NCBI RefSeq assembly: GCF_030815985.1
Contig: NZ_JAUSXM010000001.1
Span: 992,001 to 1,056,000 of the forward strand
DNA: 64,000 bases
DNA from: Paenibacillus sp. W2I17
Lineage (GTDB): Bacteria > Bacillota > Bacilli > Paenibacillales > Paenibacillaceae
Reading direction: 5' to 3'
Shown here in pieces: positions 20,139 through 31,076 of this stretch. Each line of letters opens with the position of its first letter. Position 1 is the stretch's first letter. Below the pieces are notes generated by a model that was given only the letters and a program-made list of their open reading frames with translations, had not been told where the DNA came from and did not search any database. The position numbers and the translations under genes are program-made.

Positions 20139-21578
20139 TTACGATTGTGTTTCCGCACGGGGCAACACAATCGTAACGGTTGTTCCTTCCCCGATTTGAC
20201 TTTCCATGTCAATATAACCATTAAACCGCTCGACAATCTCCTTGCAAATGGAAAGCCCAAGACCTGAACCGTTCGCTGTGCTTGCATTTTTCGCCCGGTA
20301 AAAACGTTCCTGTACTCTCTCCAGCTCATCGCCCGCGATACCAATACCTTGATCACGTATCCGTATAACTATCTCGCTTGGTGTATGTTCCAACTTCAAT
20401 TGGATTAGCGATGGACCGCCTGAATATTTGATGGCATTGTCCACAAGGTTCGCAATCGCATGAGACATCAGCATTGGATTTACGTTGGCGTAAACTCTTG
20501 TCTTACCCTCATCATCCGGTTCTTCCTCCGCCTGACTAACTCTGATCTCTATCCCTTTATCCTTGGCCTTGGCACCCATATTCGTTGCGACTTGCTGAAT
20601 CAGTTCGTTCATTTCTGTCTTCTCGACTTCCAAATCGTTAGAACCAGCCTTGTCGAATCGGGATAACAACAACAGTTCATTAATCAAACGTGTCAGCCGA
20701 TCCGATTCCTGCAGCAGATGAGCATAGATTTTTTGCAACTCCTTGTCCTCGTTTTCCCCTTCAACCAAGTATTGAGAGAAACCACGAATGGCTGCCAAGG
20801 GTGTTTTTAACTCGTGAGATACGTTGGAGACAAATTGTTTCTGGTACTGAATGTAATCATGAAGCTGCCGCCCCATGGAATCCAGCCCATCTGCCAGCAT
20901 GCCCAGCTCATCCTTCCGGTTTAGATGAACTCTCCGAAACTCCTGTCTAGAGAAACTCTGCGCAGCGCCAAGCAATAGCTTAATCGGCTTGGTTGTGTTG
21001 CGGGCAATCCACAGACTGGATAACGTAATCAGTATAATAAATCCGCCTGCACCCGCAAACAAGATATAACGGATTTGATCCATAATCGCATAAAAGTAGG
21101 AAATGTCCTCCACGAACTCATACACATAAGCGTTTTCGTAGAATTGATCCTGAATGGGAGTGGCGAAATAAAGCAGATGATCTTCCGTTACGGTGTAGGC
21201 ATAACTGCCGCTCAGGGCTTTCTCAATATTCTTTTCATAAATAAGAGGTTTGCCATCATTAATGATGATGCCATCCGCAGCCAGGCCCAGCAACTGCTTG
21301 GAGCTGTCATAGATACGTACTTCCTTGCCTGAAGCTTTCAGCTTCTCCAGAGCAAGTCTGACGATTTCCTTGGTCTGGGGCTCTCCTGAAGATGACCTAT
21401 GCTGTGATAACACCTCACGGAAGGACAACTCGGACAGATCCGCCTTCTCCATCATCTGTTTCTCAATGGTAATGAAGCTGTAGTAATCGATGGCTTTATT
21501 CACCGCAAAAATGATGATGCCAAAGGACAGCACGGAGAAAAATAAATAATTCAGCAGTAACCGGGTTGCATACTTCAG
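20139..21578 (-). CDS. Sensor histidine kinase with probable CTG start
   Basis: A membrane histidine kinase of about 479 residues: TM1, an extracytoplasmic sensor domain, TM2 (YILFAGAGGFIILITLSSLW), HAMP, HisKA with the phospho-acceptor in SNVSHELKTP, and HATPase_c (NLVDNAIKYS, DQGIGI, GSGLGLSICK). The only near-cognate start with a ribosome binding site is a CTG at 21578: GGAGG lies nine bases ahead and its CTGA overlaps the TGA stop of the response regulator, like the usual ATGA coupling. The GTG at 21533 has no ribosome binding site and would cut TM1. A damaged copy of part of this gene is at 28598. Confidence 0.85.
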   Translation of the reverse strand: MKYATRLLLNYLFFSVLSFGIIIFAVNKAIDYYSFITIEKQMMEKADLSELSFREVLSQHRSSSGEPQTKEIVRLALEKLKASGKEVRIYDSSKQLLGLAADGIIINDGKPLIYEKNIEKALSGSYAYTVTEDHLLYFATPIQDQFYENAYVYEFVEDISYFYAIMDQIRYILFAGAGGFIILITLSSLWIARNTTKPIKLLLGAAQSFSRQEFRRVHLNRKDELGMLADGLDSMGRQLHDYIQYQKQFVSNVSHELKTPLAAIRGFSQYLVEGENEDKELQKIYAHLLQESDRLTRLINELLLLSRFDKAGSNDLEVEKTEMNELIQQVATNMGAKAKDKGIEIRVSQAEEEPDDEGKTRVYANVNPMLMSHAIANLVDNAIKYSGGPSLIQLKLEHTPSEIVIRIRDQGIGIAGDELERVQERFYRAKNASTANGSGLGLSICKEIVERFNGYIDMESQIGEGTTVTIVLPRAETQS

Positions 21579-22282
21579 GCCTCGCCACCTCCAAGTTGAT
21601 AGCCAAATCCATAGATCGTCCTGACATACTTCGGTTCGTCCGCGTTATCCTCCAGCTTCTTCCGTAATCGCATGATGGTCATATCCACACTGCGACTGTC
21701 TCCCATAAAGTCATATCCCCATCCGATCTGCAGCAGCTCATCCCGGGTAAAGATTTTGTCTGGCCTTTTGAGTAACGTTTCCAGAATTTTAAACTCTTTG
21801 GCCGTTAAAGACACGGGTACACCGTTTTTCAGCACCCTGCGGCTTTCCAGATCAAATGTCAGCTCTTCATGAATGATGCGTGTAGATTTCACTTCTGTTC
21901 CTTCACTGTATTCCTCCTTGCTCTCGTTTCTTCTCAGAATCACCTTGATCCGAGCGAGCAATTCACGATTGTCAAAGGGTTTGGTCATGTAATCTTCCGC
22001 CCCTAGCTCTAGTCCCAACACCTTGTCGATCACCTCATTTTTAGCAGAGAGCATGATCACAGGAACGGCATGTTTCCCGGTGATTTCCTTGCACAGGTCA
22101 TATCCGGAGCAGTCAGGCAGCATCAAGTCAAGTACCACCAGGTCCGGCCCAAAAGCATCCAGCAGCTGCAGGGCTATTTTACCGTTCTCAGCCGTTTGAA
22201 CGACGTAGTTTTCTCTTCTCAGTACAAGCTCAATTAAATCTCTGATTGCGATTTCATCGTCAATGACAAGTATTTTCTTCAA
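21575..22282 (-). CDS. OmpR/PhoB-family response regulator
   Basis: A 235-residue response regulator. Receiver domain with ILVIDDE, phospho-acceptor D52 (VVLDLMLPD) and switch Lys in MTKPFDNRE; DNA-binding winged helix with LTAKEFKILETLL and SVDMTIMRLRKKLED. The stop codon overlaps the kinase start by four bases, so the pair is translationally coupled. Kinase and lipoprotein follow in the same operon. Stimulus unknown. Confidence 0.9.
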   Translation of the reverse strand: MKKILVIDDEIAIRDLIELVLRRENYVVQTAENGKIALQLLDAFGPDLVVLDLMLPDCSGYDLCKEITGKHAVPVIMLSAKNEVIDKVLGLELGAEDYMTKPFDNRELLARIKVILRRNESKEEYSEGTEVKSTRIIHEELTFDLESRRVLKNGVPVSLTAKEFKILETLLKRPDKIFTRDELLQIGWGYDFMGDSRSVDMTIMRLRKKLEDNADEPKYVRTIYGFGYQLGGGEA

Positions 22283-22436
22283 TGTGCACCCCTTCTAGCC
22301 TTGTTCCCCAGCTTGAATCATCATTTACCCTCATCTTAGCACAGACACTTTAGATTCCTCCACCAACTGGAAGGTGAGGTATATTCCACTCAGCCCAACA
22401 TAACTTGTAATAACCCCGAAGAAAGGAGAACAATCC

Positions 22437-22694
22437 ATGGATCTGCTCTGGGTACTCATTGTTGGTGGACTTATTGGCTGGTTAAGCGGCAACTTGATTG
22501 GACGGGACGTACCGGGCGGTGTACTTGGGAACATTATTGCGGGTTTTATCGGTTCCTGGTTAGGAACGGAATTGCTGGGACCAAGGGGGCCGGTGATTGG
22601 CGGATTTCATATTATTCCCGCCATCGTTGGCTCGATTATTGCCCTGCTTATCTTCTTCGCTCTGGCACGCGGCGGAGCCTTCCGAAGACGTTAA
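22437..22694 (+). CDS. GlsB/YeaQ/YmgE family small membrane protein
   Basis: An 85-residue protein with three hydrophobic Gly-rich segments (residues about 3-22, 28-48, 57-78), the pattern of the transglycosylase-associated (GlsB/YeaQ/YmgE) stress-protein family. AAAGGAG precedes ATG 22437. Divergent from the two-component operon. Members are induced by general stress; no enzyme activity is established. Confidence 0.85.
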   Translation: MDLLWVLIVGGLIGWLSGNLIGRDVPGGVLGNIIAGFIGSWLGTELLGPRGPVIGGFHIIPAIVGSIIALLIFFALARGGAFRRR

Positions 22695-22745
22695 CAAAGA
22701 GAAACGGAAACCGATACCGTCGTTCATTAGTACAGGATAAACATA

Positions 22746-22805
22746 AAAGGACCGAAAGCAGTCATCGATGGAAGATGAACACTTACGGTCCTTTTTTTAT
22801 TTTTG
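22746..22805 (+). terminator. Terminator after the GlsB-like gene
   Basis: AAGGACCG and CGGTCCTT flank about 30 bases that themselves pair partly (GTCATC/GATGAAC), and TTTTTTTATTTTT follows. It ends the plus-strand transcript and faces the surface-protein cluster. Confidence 0.7.
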
Positions 22806-22963
22806 TACTGATTTCATCCATTGTCGTGTTTTTCGGAAGATTGGTTTTTGGCTGTTATCATCCCCTGAGCCAAAAGACACATCCACCATCCTCTTCATTT
22901 CTTTTCTAAAGTGCTTTGACGAGTTTGTTTTATCTAATTCAAGCCCGCCGTTTATCTTGCTTC

Positions 22964-23317
22964 TTATGTTTCGTCAAGTTGTTCAGAAGATACTAAGCGA
23001 TGCGCTGAGACAAGTTGTCCAGCGGCATCCTTACCCCAAACTGAAATTTGAACTTGTTGTTCTGCTAAACCGCTTGTTGTAAAGACAAATTCAAAAGAAT
23101 TAAAGTCTGCATAATAATTTTTGGTTAGGACTTGATTAGGATTTATAGAAATTAACTCAAGTACATATAGTGTTCTTGTTCCATTCAAATAATAACCTTG
23201 AATCAGGATATTCGAGCCATCGACTAAGTTGCGATTATCTATTTTGATCGTCAACTGTTGTGTCGGTCTTACATTATCTACAGGATTATTTTCTATCGGT
23301 CCGGTGGATAAAATCAT
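22964..23317 (-). CDS. Stand-alone N-terminal module of the collagen-like surface protein family
   Basis: A 117-residue protein that is only the N-terminal module shared with the proteins at 24635 and 26402: [45 protein letters not shown] and [20 protein letters not shown]. It ends within the HRLVSSEQL stretch where the others run into GXY repeats. No signal peptide, as is common for spore-surface proteins. It is the last gene of a four-gene array read on the minus strand. It could be a deliberate adaptor or a truncated copy. Biochemical role unknown; a beta-sandwich is suggested by the alternating pattern. Confidence 0.7.
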   Translation of the reverse strand: MILSTGPIENNPVDNVRPTQQLTIKIDNRNLVDGSNILIQGYYLNGTRTLYVLELISINPNQVLTKNYYADFNSFEFVFTTSGLAEQQVQISVWGKDAAGQLVSAHRLVSSEQLDET

Positions 23318-23368
23318 TCTCTCTTACCCCTTCCCAACATCTATTGTATATCATTATTACCTGAGGTT

Positions 23369-24577
23369 TTACCAGCTCTCAGCAACACTAAATACCACAT
23401 CAACTATATTCGAGCCTGCCCCACCAATATTTGATACAGCTAATGTTACGACCTGATTTTCAGGAAGCGTGAAATCTAATAGTTGTGAAGAAGCTAATAT
23501 CCTGGAACCGCGTGTTCCGCCTCCTGTAACTCCTTGAAAAACCACTTCACCCCCAGTAATCGTCGTAGAAGAGTTGTTTACCAACAAAGCTGTTTCGCTA
23601 TCGGGAATGATCGTTGTAGCTGTGGGGTAATTAACAAATGATCCATTTAAAGTTCCGCCTACAAGCACTTGATAGTTAAGATCTACCGATGAAATAATGT
23701 TTATTTCTTCTAAATCCACCTGAACAGAATTTGTTCTAGCGGATCCCAAAGGGAAGATCGTTTTTCTTGTAAATGAAAGAACGGGCGTTAGTGTTGATGT
23801 AAGATTAGTAATCCTTCTCCTCTCCGAAGTGACTCTAAAAGTAGGATCATATTTTCCGATAATACTATATTGTCTTCCTCCTACAAAAAGGGTATAGGCT
23901 TCGGCAGTTCCGTTATTATCAATTTGTGCTCTTATGGGAAGATTGGGGTCAATAAAACTCGTTTGACCTGTTGGGGAGAATCGATGGACGGTAATTACCT
24001 CTTGCGCTAAAGTCGACGGATTAGGAATGACCACTCTAAATTCGATTACTCCATATCCATACCAAGTAAATACGATTTGAAATATATTCCCTTTAGATAG
24101 ATTAAGTGTCGCTCCGCTTGATCCAGTTCCATCTAGTCGGTCTACATTCCATGAACTTTGAGGAATGGTTGTATCGGACCCTCCTCGCCGTATGACCACG
24201 AATACATTTGTGCTATTTACTCCAAAAAAGGCCCCGTTTTGACCGTCAAAAAATCCCCATCTTCCAATCTGATTGCCTGTCGGCAGTAAAGGTATTCGAA
24301 CGCCAATTCCAGCTTCGCCAGCAAATCCTGGCTCGTATCTACCTCGTAATACACTCTCTAGAATGGCCGAATCTGTTCCGTTAGTGGTATTGCTTAGATT
24401 AAATTCCGTTGCATCATTGGTAACCGCACCATCCCCAGTGGTTGTAACGGAATCTCTTAGAATGGATAGACCATATGCAGATGTTAACTCCACAATTGGG
24501 GTTTTTTCCGATACAATCAGCTCATCGAATTGCGAACTTATATTTGGACCCATATTTGAGATTATAATATCCGACAA
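23369..24577 (-). CDS. Stand-alone C-terminal module of the surface protein family
   Basis: A 402-residue protein homologous throughout to the C-terminal part of the protein at 24635 (QSSWNVD, GATLNLSKGNIFQIVFTWYGYG, FVGGRQYS, SERR and VDLEEINII blocks) but with no N-module and no GXY segment. It starts at a TTG (24577) with GGAGG seven bases upstream. Beta-rich, Thr/Asn-rich, no signal peptide. Probably a spore- or cell-surface component; no enzymatic motif seen. Confidence 0.75.
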   Translation of the reverse strand: MSDIIISNMGPNISSQFDELIVSEKTPIVELTSAYGLSILRDSVTTTGDGAVTNDATEFNLSNTTNGTDSAILESVLRGRYEPGFAGEAGIGVRIPLLPTGNQIGRWGFFDGQNGAFFGVNSTNVFVVIRRGGSDTTIPQSSWNVDRLDGTGSSGATLNLSKGNIFQIVFTWYGYGVIEFRVVIPNPSTLAQEVITVHRFSPTGQTSFIDPNLPIRAQIDNNGTAEAYTLFVGGRQYSIIGKYDPTFRVTSERRRITNLTSTLTPVLSFTRKTIFPLGSARTNSVQVDLEEINIISSVDLNYQVLVGGTLNGSFVNYPTATTIIPDSETALLVNNSSTTITGGEVVFQGVTGGGTRGSRILASSQLLDFTLPENQVVTLAVSNIGGAGSNIVDVVFSVAESW

Positions 24578-24634
24578 GATAGTTCCTCCTTCACAGGAAG
24601 GGAAAAGTGAATCCCCTCCTTCTCCTGTTACTTT

Positions 24635-26293
24635 TTACCATTCTTCAGTAAGACTGAAGGTGGCCGTAACAGGATTAGTCCCCCCGCTTAAATTCGCTAC
24701 GGCTAAAGTCACAATTTCAGAGTCAGGTAATTGGAAATCCAATAATGAAGAAGAAGCTGATATTCTGACACTTCCCGCAACTCCGGCTACTAAGCCTTGT
24801 AATAGGACTTGACCATCCGCTATTGTCGTTAGTGTGTTGTTAATTAGAAGAGCTGTTTCCGAAGTTGGAATATTAGTCGTTGCTGTTGGAAAGTTTACGA
24901 AGCCTCCATTAATCGTTCCTCCTAATATGATCTGATAATAAATATCATCTGTAGTTATAAGATCAATACTTTCTAATTTGACACTCACTGAATTTGCCCT
25001 ACCTGAACCTGGCGGGAAGGATGTCTTTCTCTGGAAAGACAAAATTGGTGTGAGTGACCCTGTTGCAGTTACAGTTCTCCTTTCGGAAGTAACCCTGAAA
25101 ACGGGATTATATTTACCCAATACACTGTATTGTCTTCCTCCAACGAATAAATTGAGTTCTGATTCTGTGCCATTATTAAAGATTTCCGCACGTAGAGGAA
25201 GATTAGGATCGGTCAGACTGGTTTGCCCATTGGGGGAAAAGCGATGAACGATAATTACTTCTTGTGCTAAAGTTGTAGGATCAGGGATGACGACTCTAAA
25301 TTCGATTACTCCATACCCATACCATGTAAATACGATTTGAAATATATTCCCTTTAGATAAACTAAGCGTCGCGCCACTCGGACCTGTTCCATCTAATTTA
25401 TCCACATTCCAAGATGTTTGAGGAATAATAGTATCAACACTTGCTCTTCTGATCGCTACAAATATTCCATTCGCTACGCTCTGTCCAAAGAATAAGCCGT
25501 TCTGATCGTCAAAAGCGCCCCATCTAACCACTTGGGTCCCTGTCGGTGGAGCTGGTAAACGAGCACCAATTCCTATTTCTCCCGCTAAACCTGATTCATA
25601 CCTTCCTCTCTCCGAGCTTTGAAGAATAGCAATGTCAGATCCGGATATAGTTGTGGTTAATTGAAATTCAGTATTATTACTTCCGACTGTAGCATCGCCC
25701 AATGTTAAAACAATGTCTCTTAGGTTGGATAAGCCATATACAGAAGTCAACTCAATAATCGGCGTTTTTTCGTTGGTTCTTAATTCGTTAAATTGAGAGC
25801 TAACATTTGGTCCTACTCCCACGATGGTCGCATTAGGCTCAATCGTACCTGGTGCTCCCGTTGCTCCTGTAACTCCTGTAGCCCCAGTGGGTCCTATGGC
25901 TCCTGTAGCTCCCGTTGTTCCTGGGGGTCCTGTTACTTCATTTGCGCCTAGCAATTCTGAAGATACAATGCGATGGGGAATTACAAGTTGCCCTTCTACA
26001 TTTTTTCCCCAAACCGAGATTCCCGTCTGATCTTCTGCTAAACCGCTCGTTGTAAAGACAAATTCAAAAGCATTAAAGTCCCCATCATAATTCTTCGTTA
26101 TCACTTCATTTGGATTCACATTAATGAGTTCGTGTACGTACAACATCCGAGCTCCGTCTAGATAATATCCTTGAATCAAGATATCGGCACTATTGATTAA
26201 ATCTCGATTATCCATTTTAATTGTCAGTTGCTGCGTTGGCCTTACACCACTGACCGGATTATTCTCAATCGGTCCGGTTGATAAAATAGCCAT
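24635..26293 (-). CDS. Collagen-like surface protein with large C-terminal domain
   Basis: A 552-residue three-part protein: N-module (1-117, [16 protein letters not shown] ...), a short collagen-like linker of about ten GXY triplets ([16 protein letters not shown] ...) and a beta-rich C-terminal domain of about 390 residues that also exists alone at 23369. The 26293 start has AAGGAGAA upstream. The layout recalls BclA-type exosporium filaments, with a short stalk. No signal peptide or LPXTG is present. Ligand or role unknown. Confidence 0.78.
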   Translation of the reverse strand: MAILSTGPIENNPVSGVRPTQQLTIKMDNRDLINSADILIQGYYLDGARMLYVHELINVNPNEVITKNYDGDFNAFEFVFTTSGLAEDQTGISVWGKNVEGQLVIPHRIVSSELLGANEVTGPPGTTGATGAIGPTGATGVTGATGAPGTIEPNATIVGVGPNVSSQFNELRTNEKTPIIELTSVYGLSNLRDIVLTLGDATVGSNNTEFQLTTTISGSDIAILQSSERGRYESGLAGEIGIGARLPAPPTGTQVVRWGAFDDQNGLFFGQSVANGIFVAIRRASVDTIIPQTSWNVDKLDGTGPSGATLSLSKGNIFQIVFTWYGYGVIEFRVVIPDPTTLAQEVIIVHRFSPNGQTSLTDPNLPLRAEIFNNGTESELNLFVGGRQYSVLGKYNPVFRVTSERRTVTATGSLTPILSFQRKTSFPPGSGRANSVSVKLESIDLITTDDIYYQIILGGTINGGFVNFPTATTNIPTSETALLINNTLTTIADGQVLLQGLVAGVAGSVRISASSSLLDFQLPDSEIVTLAVANLSGGTNPVTATFSLTEEW

Positions 26294-26401
26294 AAAATTT
26301 TATTCTCCTTTTTTCCCAAATGATTAGAGGCAGAAATATTCATCCACCTCCACCCCTTTGGTTTTAAACTAACGAAGTTTATGCTCTCATTTTCCACCCT
26401 G

Positions 26402-28336
<1,935 letters not shown>

Positions 28337-28524
28337 TTATTCCCCCCCTTTCTTTACGTTTTCAGGAACAGGTGAGAAATCTGCATTCCTTATATACTAA
28401 TCCTTCTCTAACTCCTATAGACCGACAATTTCAACGGCTTGGTCATCCTCTTCTCTGTGCAACATATTTGTATCCATTCATGGTGTACTTTTATTTTTTC
28501 ATTAAAGTGAACTAATTGACTCTG

Positions 28525-28600
28525 GAAAGCACTTGTACCTTTACAACAAAAAAAGCCGCTAAAATAGCGACTTCAAAGGGTATTCGTTCTTTTACATCGA
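28525..28600 (-). repeat. Dispersed intergenic repeat, copy 6
   Basis: GCACTTGTACC remnant, then core AAAAAAAGCCGCTAAAATAGCGACTT at 28549-28573 and tail AAAGGGTATTCGTTCTTTTACATCG. The end of the repeat joins directly to kinase-derived sequence at 28601, marking a rearrangement junction. Confidence 0.65.
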
Positions 28601-28905
28601 CCTGAACCGTTCGCTGTGCTTGCATTTTTCGCTCGGTAAAAACGTTCCTGCAGTCTCTCCAGCTCATCGCCCGCGATACCGATACCTTGATCACGTATCC
28701 GTATAACTATCTCGCTTGTCGTATGTTCCAACTTCAATTCGATTAGCGATGGACTGCCTGAATATTTGATGGCATTGTCTACAAGGTTGGCGATCGCATG
28801 GGACATCAGCATTGGATTCACGTTGGCGTGGACTTTCGTCAGAAGCTTATCCTCCGTTTTCTCGACTTCCAGTTCGTTAGAACCAGCCTTGTCGAATCGG
28901 GATAG
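28598..28905 (-). pseudogene. Broken duplicate of the histidine kinase gene
   Basis: About 300 bases nearly identical to the kinase at 20139: NPMLMSHAIANLVDNAIKYSG, DQGIGIAGDELER and RFYRAKNASTANGSG, then it stops at the junction with repeat copy 6. Upstream, codons for the kinase dimerisation region (EVEKTE, NELEVEK-like block) follow after an internal deletion. A frame from 28573 to 28821 stays open but lacks the histidine and the whole sensor, so it cannot work as a kinase. Confidence 0.85.
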
Positions 28906-28941
28906 TTTGAACGGTCTGATTCATGACCATCAATGCCCTCC

Positions 28942-29475
28942 TCAATGGTACTGACCCGTGACATGTTCTTGCGTATCTTGCAGCATCTTGGCAAGCACAA
29001 CGATCCGTCCTGCGTGATATCCGTAGTGTGCCGATACCTGGATAAGCAGACGACCGATTACTCTTGTATCGTAGGTTTCTTCAGTACACCTATTCGTTCG
29101 GTGCATTCGGTTCCAATCCTCACGGTCATAGCGAATGATAACCTCTCGGGACAAATCGTCGTTTGATAACGCAGCTACAACATTTTCCGATTCCTTTCTG
29201 GTTTCCCGAAGAAGAAGAATCAGCTTTTCTCTCGATATTCCCCCGTCCTTCGTGAATTCACGGGTTCGCGTCCGGATGAACGGTCTGTTGCCGATCGCGC
29301 TTACGAAATTCTGATATTCGTTACCTGCCAAATGCAAACAAAGATTACCGACGCTATTCATGGAGCCCTTTATTCTTATCCAAATGAGTTCATCATTCAG
29401 CAAGTTCAAACTCTTCTCGATACGGTCAAGCTGCTTGTTCATGTCTTCCATAACGTGTCTGATCAGTTCAATCAT
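28942..29475 (-). CDS. DUF1572 (DinB-superfamily) protein
   Basis: A 177-residue four-helix protein of the DUF1572 group within the DinB/YfiT superfamily. Recognised by MNSVGNLCLHLAGNEYQNF and FIRTRTREFTKDGG, and the closing SAHYGYHAGRIVVLAKML; the His residues in LHLAGN, HYGYHAG are the likely metal ligands. Start 29475 has GGAGG six bases upstream. Members are thought to act in thiol-linked detoxification (bacillithiol transferase relatives), but function is not established. Confidence 0.83.
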   Translation of the reverse strand: MIELIRHVMEDMNKQLDRIEKSLNLLNDELIWIRIKGSMNSVGNLCLHLAGNEYQNFVSAIGNRPFIRTRTREFTKDGGISREKLILLLRETRKESENVVAALSNDDLSREVIIRYDREDWNRMHRTNRCTEETYDTRVIGRLLIQVSAHYGYHAGRIVVLAKMLQDTQEHVTGQYH

Positions 29476-29593
29476 GAACATCCTCCCAATTCTCGGTCAG
29501 GCGCAAATAATCTTCAAGGGTTACATGCGCGAATTCTCCAACTTGAATGGAGAAATCTGTCAGTATAAAATGAACGACTCGCAAATTTTTCAT
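29468..29593 (-). CDS. Possible 41-residue ORF coupled to the DUF1572 gene
   Basis: ATG 29593 has GGAGGTGGG upstream; the frame (MKNLRVVHFILTDF ... ENWEDVHD) ends in a TGA that overlaps the DUF1572 start by eight bases, as in coupled genes. Upstream of it, another frame (FHFTLEGQFIIMDS) resembles a shred of a VOC-family protein. This may be a real small protein or the tail of a broken gene. Confidence 0.3.
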   Translation of the reverse strand: MKNLRVVHFILTDFSIQVGEFAHVTLEDYLRLTENWEDVHD

Positions 29594-29712
29594 CGTCGTG
29601 ACCCACCTCCATCTGCTCTATAGAATCCATGATAATGAATTGCCCTTCGAGTGTAAAATGAAAAATTACCATACCCTGCATGAAGATCAACTCATGGAAG
29701 TTAGGTGCGATA

Positions 29713-29853
29713 ATGACTTTATACCAATTAGAGGTATTTCTAGCCGTTGTTCAAACGGGAAGCTTCACCCGAGCAGGAGAACTTCTGCATACCAGCCAAT
29801 CGGGCGTTAGCCATACGATTGCTTTCGATGATACTACCTGCTGTGCCAGCTAA
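29713..29853 (+). pseudogene. N-terminal fragment of a LysR regulator
   Basis: ATG 29713 (AGGTG upstream) opens MTLYQLEVFLAVVQTGSFTR then AGELLHTSQSGVSHTI, a typical LysR helix-turn-helix. Homology stops after about 36 residues and a TAA follows at 29851. The regulatory domain is gone, so this is a remnant. 29854-29990 has no recognisable gene. Confidence 0.75.
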
Positions 29854-29990
29854 TATCCTGGTAAAACCGTTAACGCCTTCCATTAACCGTGTCAGAGGAT
29901 TAGCAGTCCCCCCCTGGAAGCGAGCTCTCCTGCTATCGCCGCTTTTATTAAAGAGACGCAAAGTTTGCTTACATAAATCTCTTAAATCGC

Positions 29991-30106
29991 AATCGGTACA
30001 AGTTCTTGTCCTTGGCTCGGGACACGAACTTGTACTGATAATATAAAAAAGCATCTAAGATAGCGACTTAATGGGAATATGTTTTTGTCCCTCGACAGTT
30101 GCCTAT
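29991..30106 (-). repeat. Dispersed intergenic repeat, copy 7 (full length)
   Basis: AATCGGTACAAGTTCTTGTCC and GGGACACGAACTTGTACTGAT form the arms; the core (AAAAAAGCATCTAAGATAGCGACTT, 30045-30069) and tail GGGAATATGTTTTTGTCCCTCGACA follow. The core has lost a G in the left stem, so the hairpin is weaker. It lies after the oxidoreductase gene at 30141. Confidence 0.65.
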
Positions 30107-30140
30107 TTTAACGTTTAGCGGTTTTTCCCAGTCTTCTATT

Positions 30141-31076
30141 TTAAAATGTAATGACGATTTTACCTACAGCGTGGTGGGTTTCACTCAAAGCATGTGCATC
30201 ATAAATGCCCTGTCTACTAAACGGGAATGTTGCCCCTACAACCGACTTTATCTTTTTCTCTTCCATCAGATCTGCCATTCTCTGCAATTGATCACCATCT
30301 GGCTGTAGCCAAATCCCCTTTGCTAATACATTGTGAGACTTAGCAGTATCATGATTGGGTTCACCAACAATGGTAATCAGTCTTCCGGTATTTGGCTTAA
30401 GCACCTTATAACTATTCTCGGCTACTTCTCCACCCATCGTGTCAAACACTAAATCTATATCTTGTAGAATCTCTTCAAAGTTTTCCTTTTTGTAATCAAT
30501 GACCTGATCAGCACCTAATGAATAAAGAAGTTCATGATTTTTTTCACTTGCTGTTGTAATAACATGAGCGCCGGCATACTTTGCTAATTGAATCGCATAA
30601 ATACCTACACCACCAGCTCCAGCGTGAATAAGTACAGTTTCACCTTCTTTTAGATCGCCATGAGTAAACAGTGCCTGCCATGCTGTTAAACCAGCTAAAG
30701 GTACAGCGGCAGCCTCCTCATATGAGATTGAATCAGGTAGTTTTGCCAGTAGGTAATCATCAACTGCTGTATACTCAGCATACGCTCCGAAACGAGTTGT
30801 TTCAGGACGACTGAATACTCGATCCCCAACTTTCCACTTCGTAACGTTTGCACCAATTTCAGTTATGACTCCAGCTACATCCCAACCTAAGATAATAGGG
30901 AATTCCCAATCAAACATTTCTTTTAAGTAACCCTCTCTTAATTTCCAATCGATTGGATTAATGGATGTAGCCTCTAGTTTTACAACCACTTGATTGGCTT
31001 CTGCCCTTGGTTTATTCACTTCCTGCTCAACTAACTCTTCTTTACTTCCATATTGATTAATCACAACTGCTTGCAT
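30141..31076 (-). CDS. Zinc-independent quinone oxidoreductase-type MDR protein
   Basis: A 311-residue NADP-dependent reductase of the medium-chain family (quinone oxidoreductase, zeta-crystallin-like). N-terminal GroES-like domain (ATSINPIDWKLREG, GWDVAGVI) and Rossmann domain with VLIHAGAGGVGIYAIQLAK and ASEKNHELLYSLGADQVIDY. Zinc-binding Cys residues of alcohol dehydrogenases are absent. Expected to reduce quinones or enones. Start ATG 31076 has AAAGGAG upstream. Stands alone. Confidence 0.87.
   Translation of the reverse strand: MQAVVINQYGSKEELVEQEVNKPRAEANQVVVKLEATSINPIDWKLREGYLKEMFDWEFPIILGWDVAGVITEIGANVTKWKVGDRVFSRPETTRFGAYAEYTAVDDYLLAKLPDSISYEEAAAVPLAGLTAWQALFTHGDLKEGETVLIHAGAGGVGIYAIQLAKYAGAHVITTASEKNHELLYSLGADQVIDYKKENFEEILQDIDLVFDTMGGEVAENSYKVLKPNTGRLITIVGEPNHDTAKSHNVLAKGIWLQPDGDQLQRMADLMEEKKIKSVVGATFPFSRQGIYDAHALSETHHAVGKIVITF

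Noticed and set aside
24273..24812. Plus-strand frames across the surface-protein cluster
   Set aside because: They are shadows of well-supported minus-strand genes, without ribosome binding sites, and would span two minus-strand genes and their gap.
29740..30054. Minus-strand frame of 104 codons over the LysR fragment and repeat copy 7
   Set aside because: Starts inside the repeat and has no ribosome binding site. Part of it (TANPLTRLMEGVNGFTRILA) looks protein-like but no family was recognised, so it was not called.
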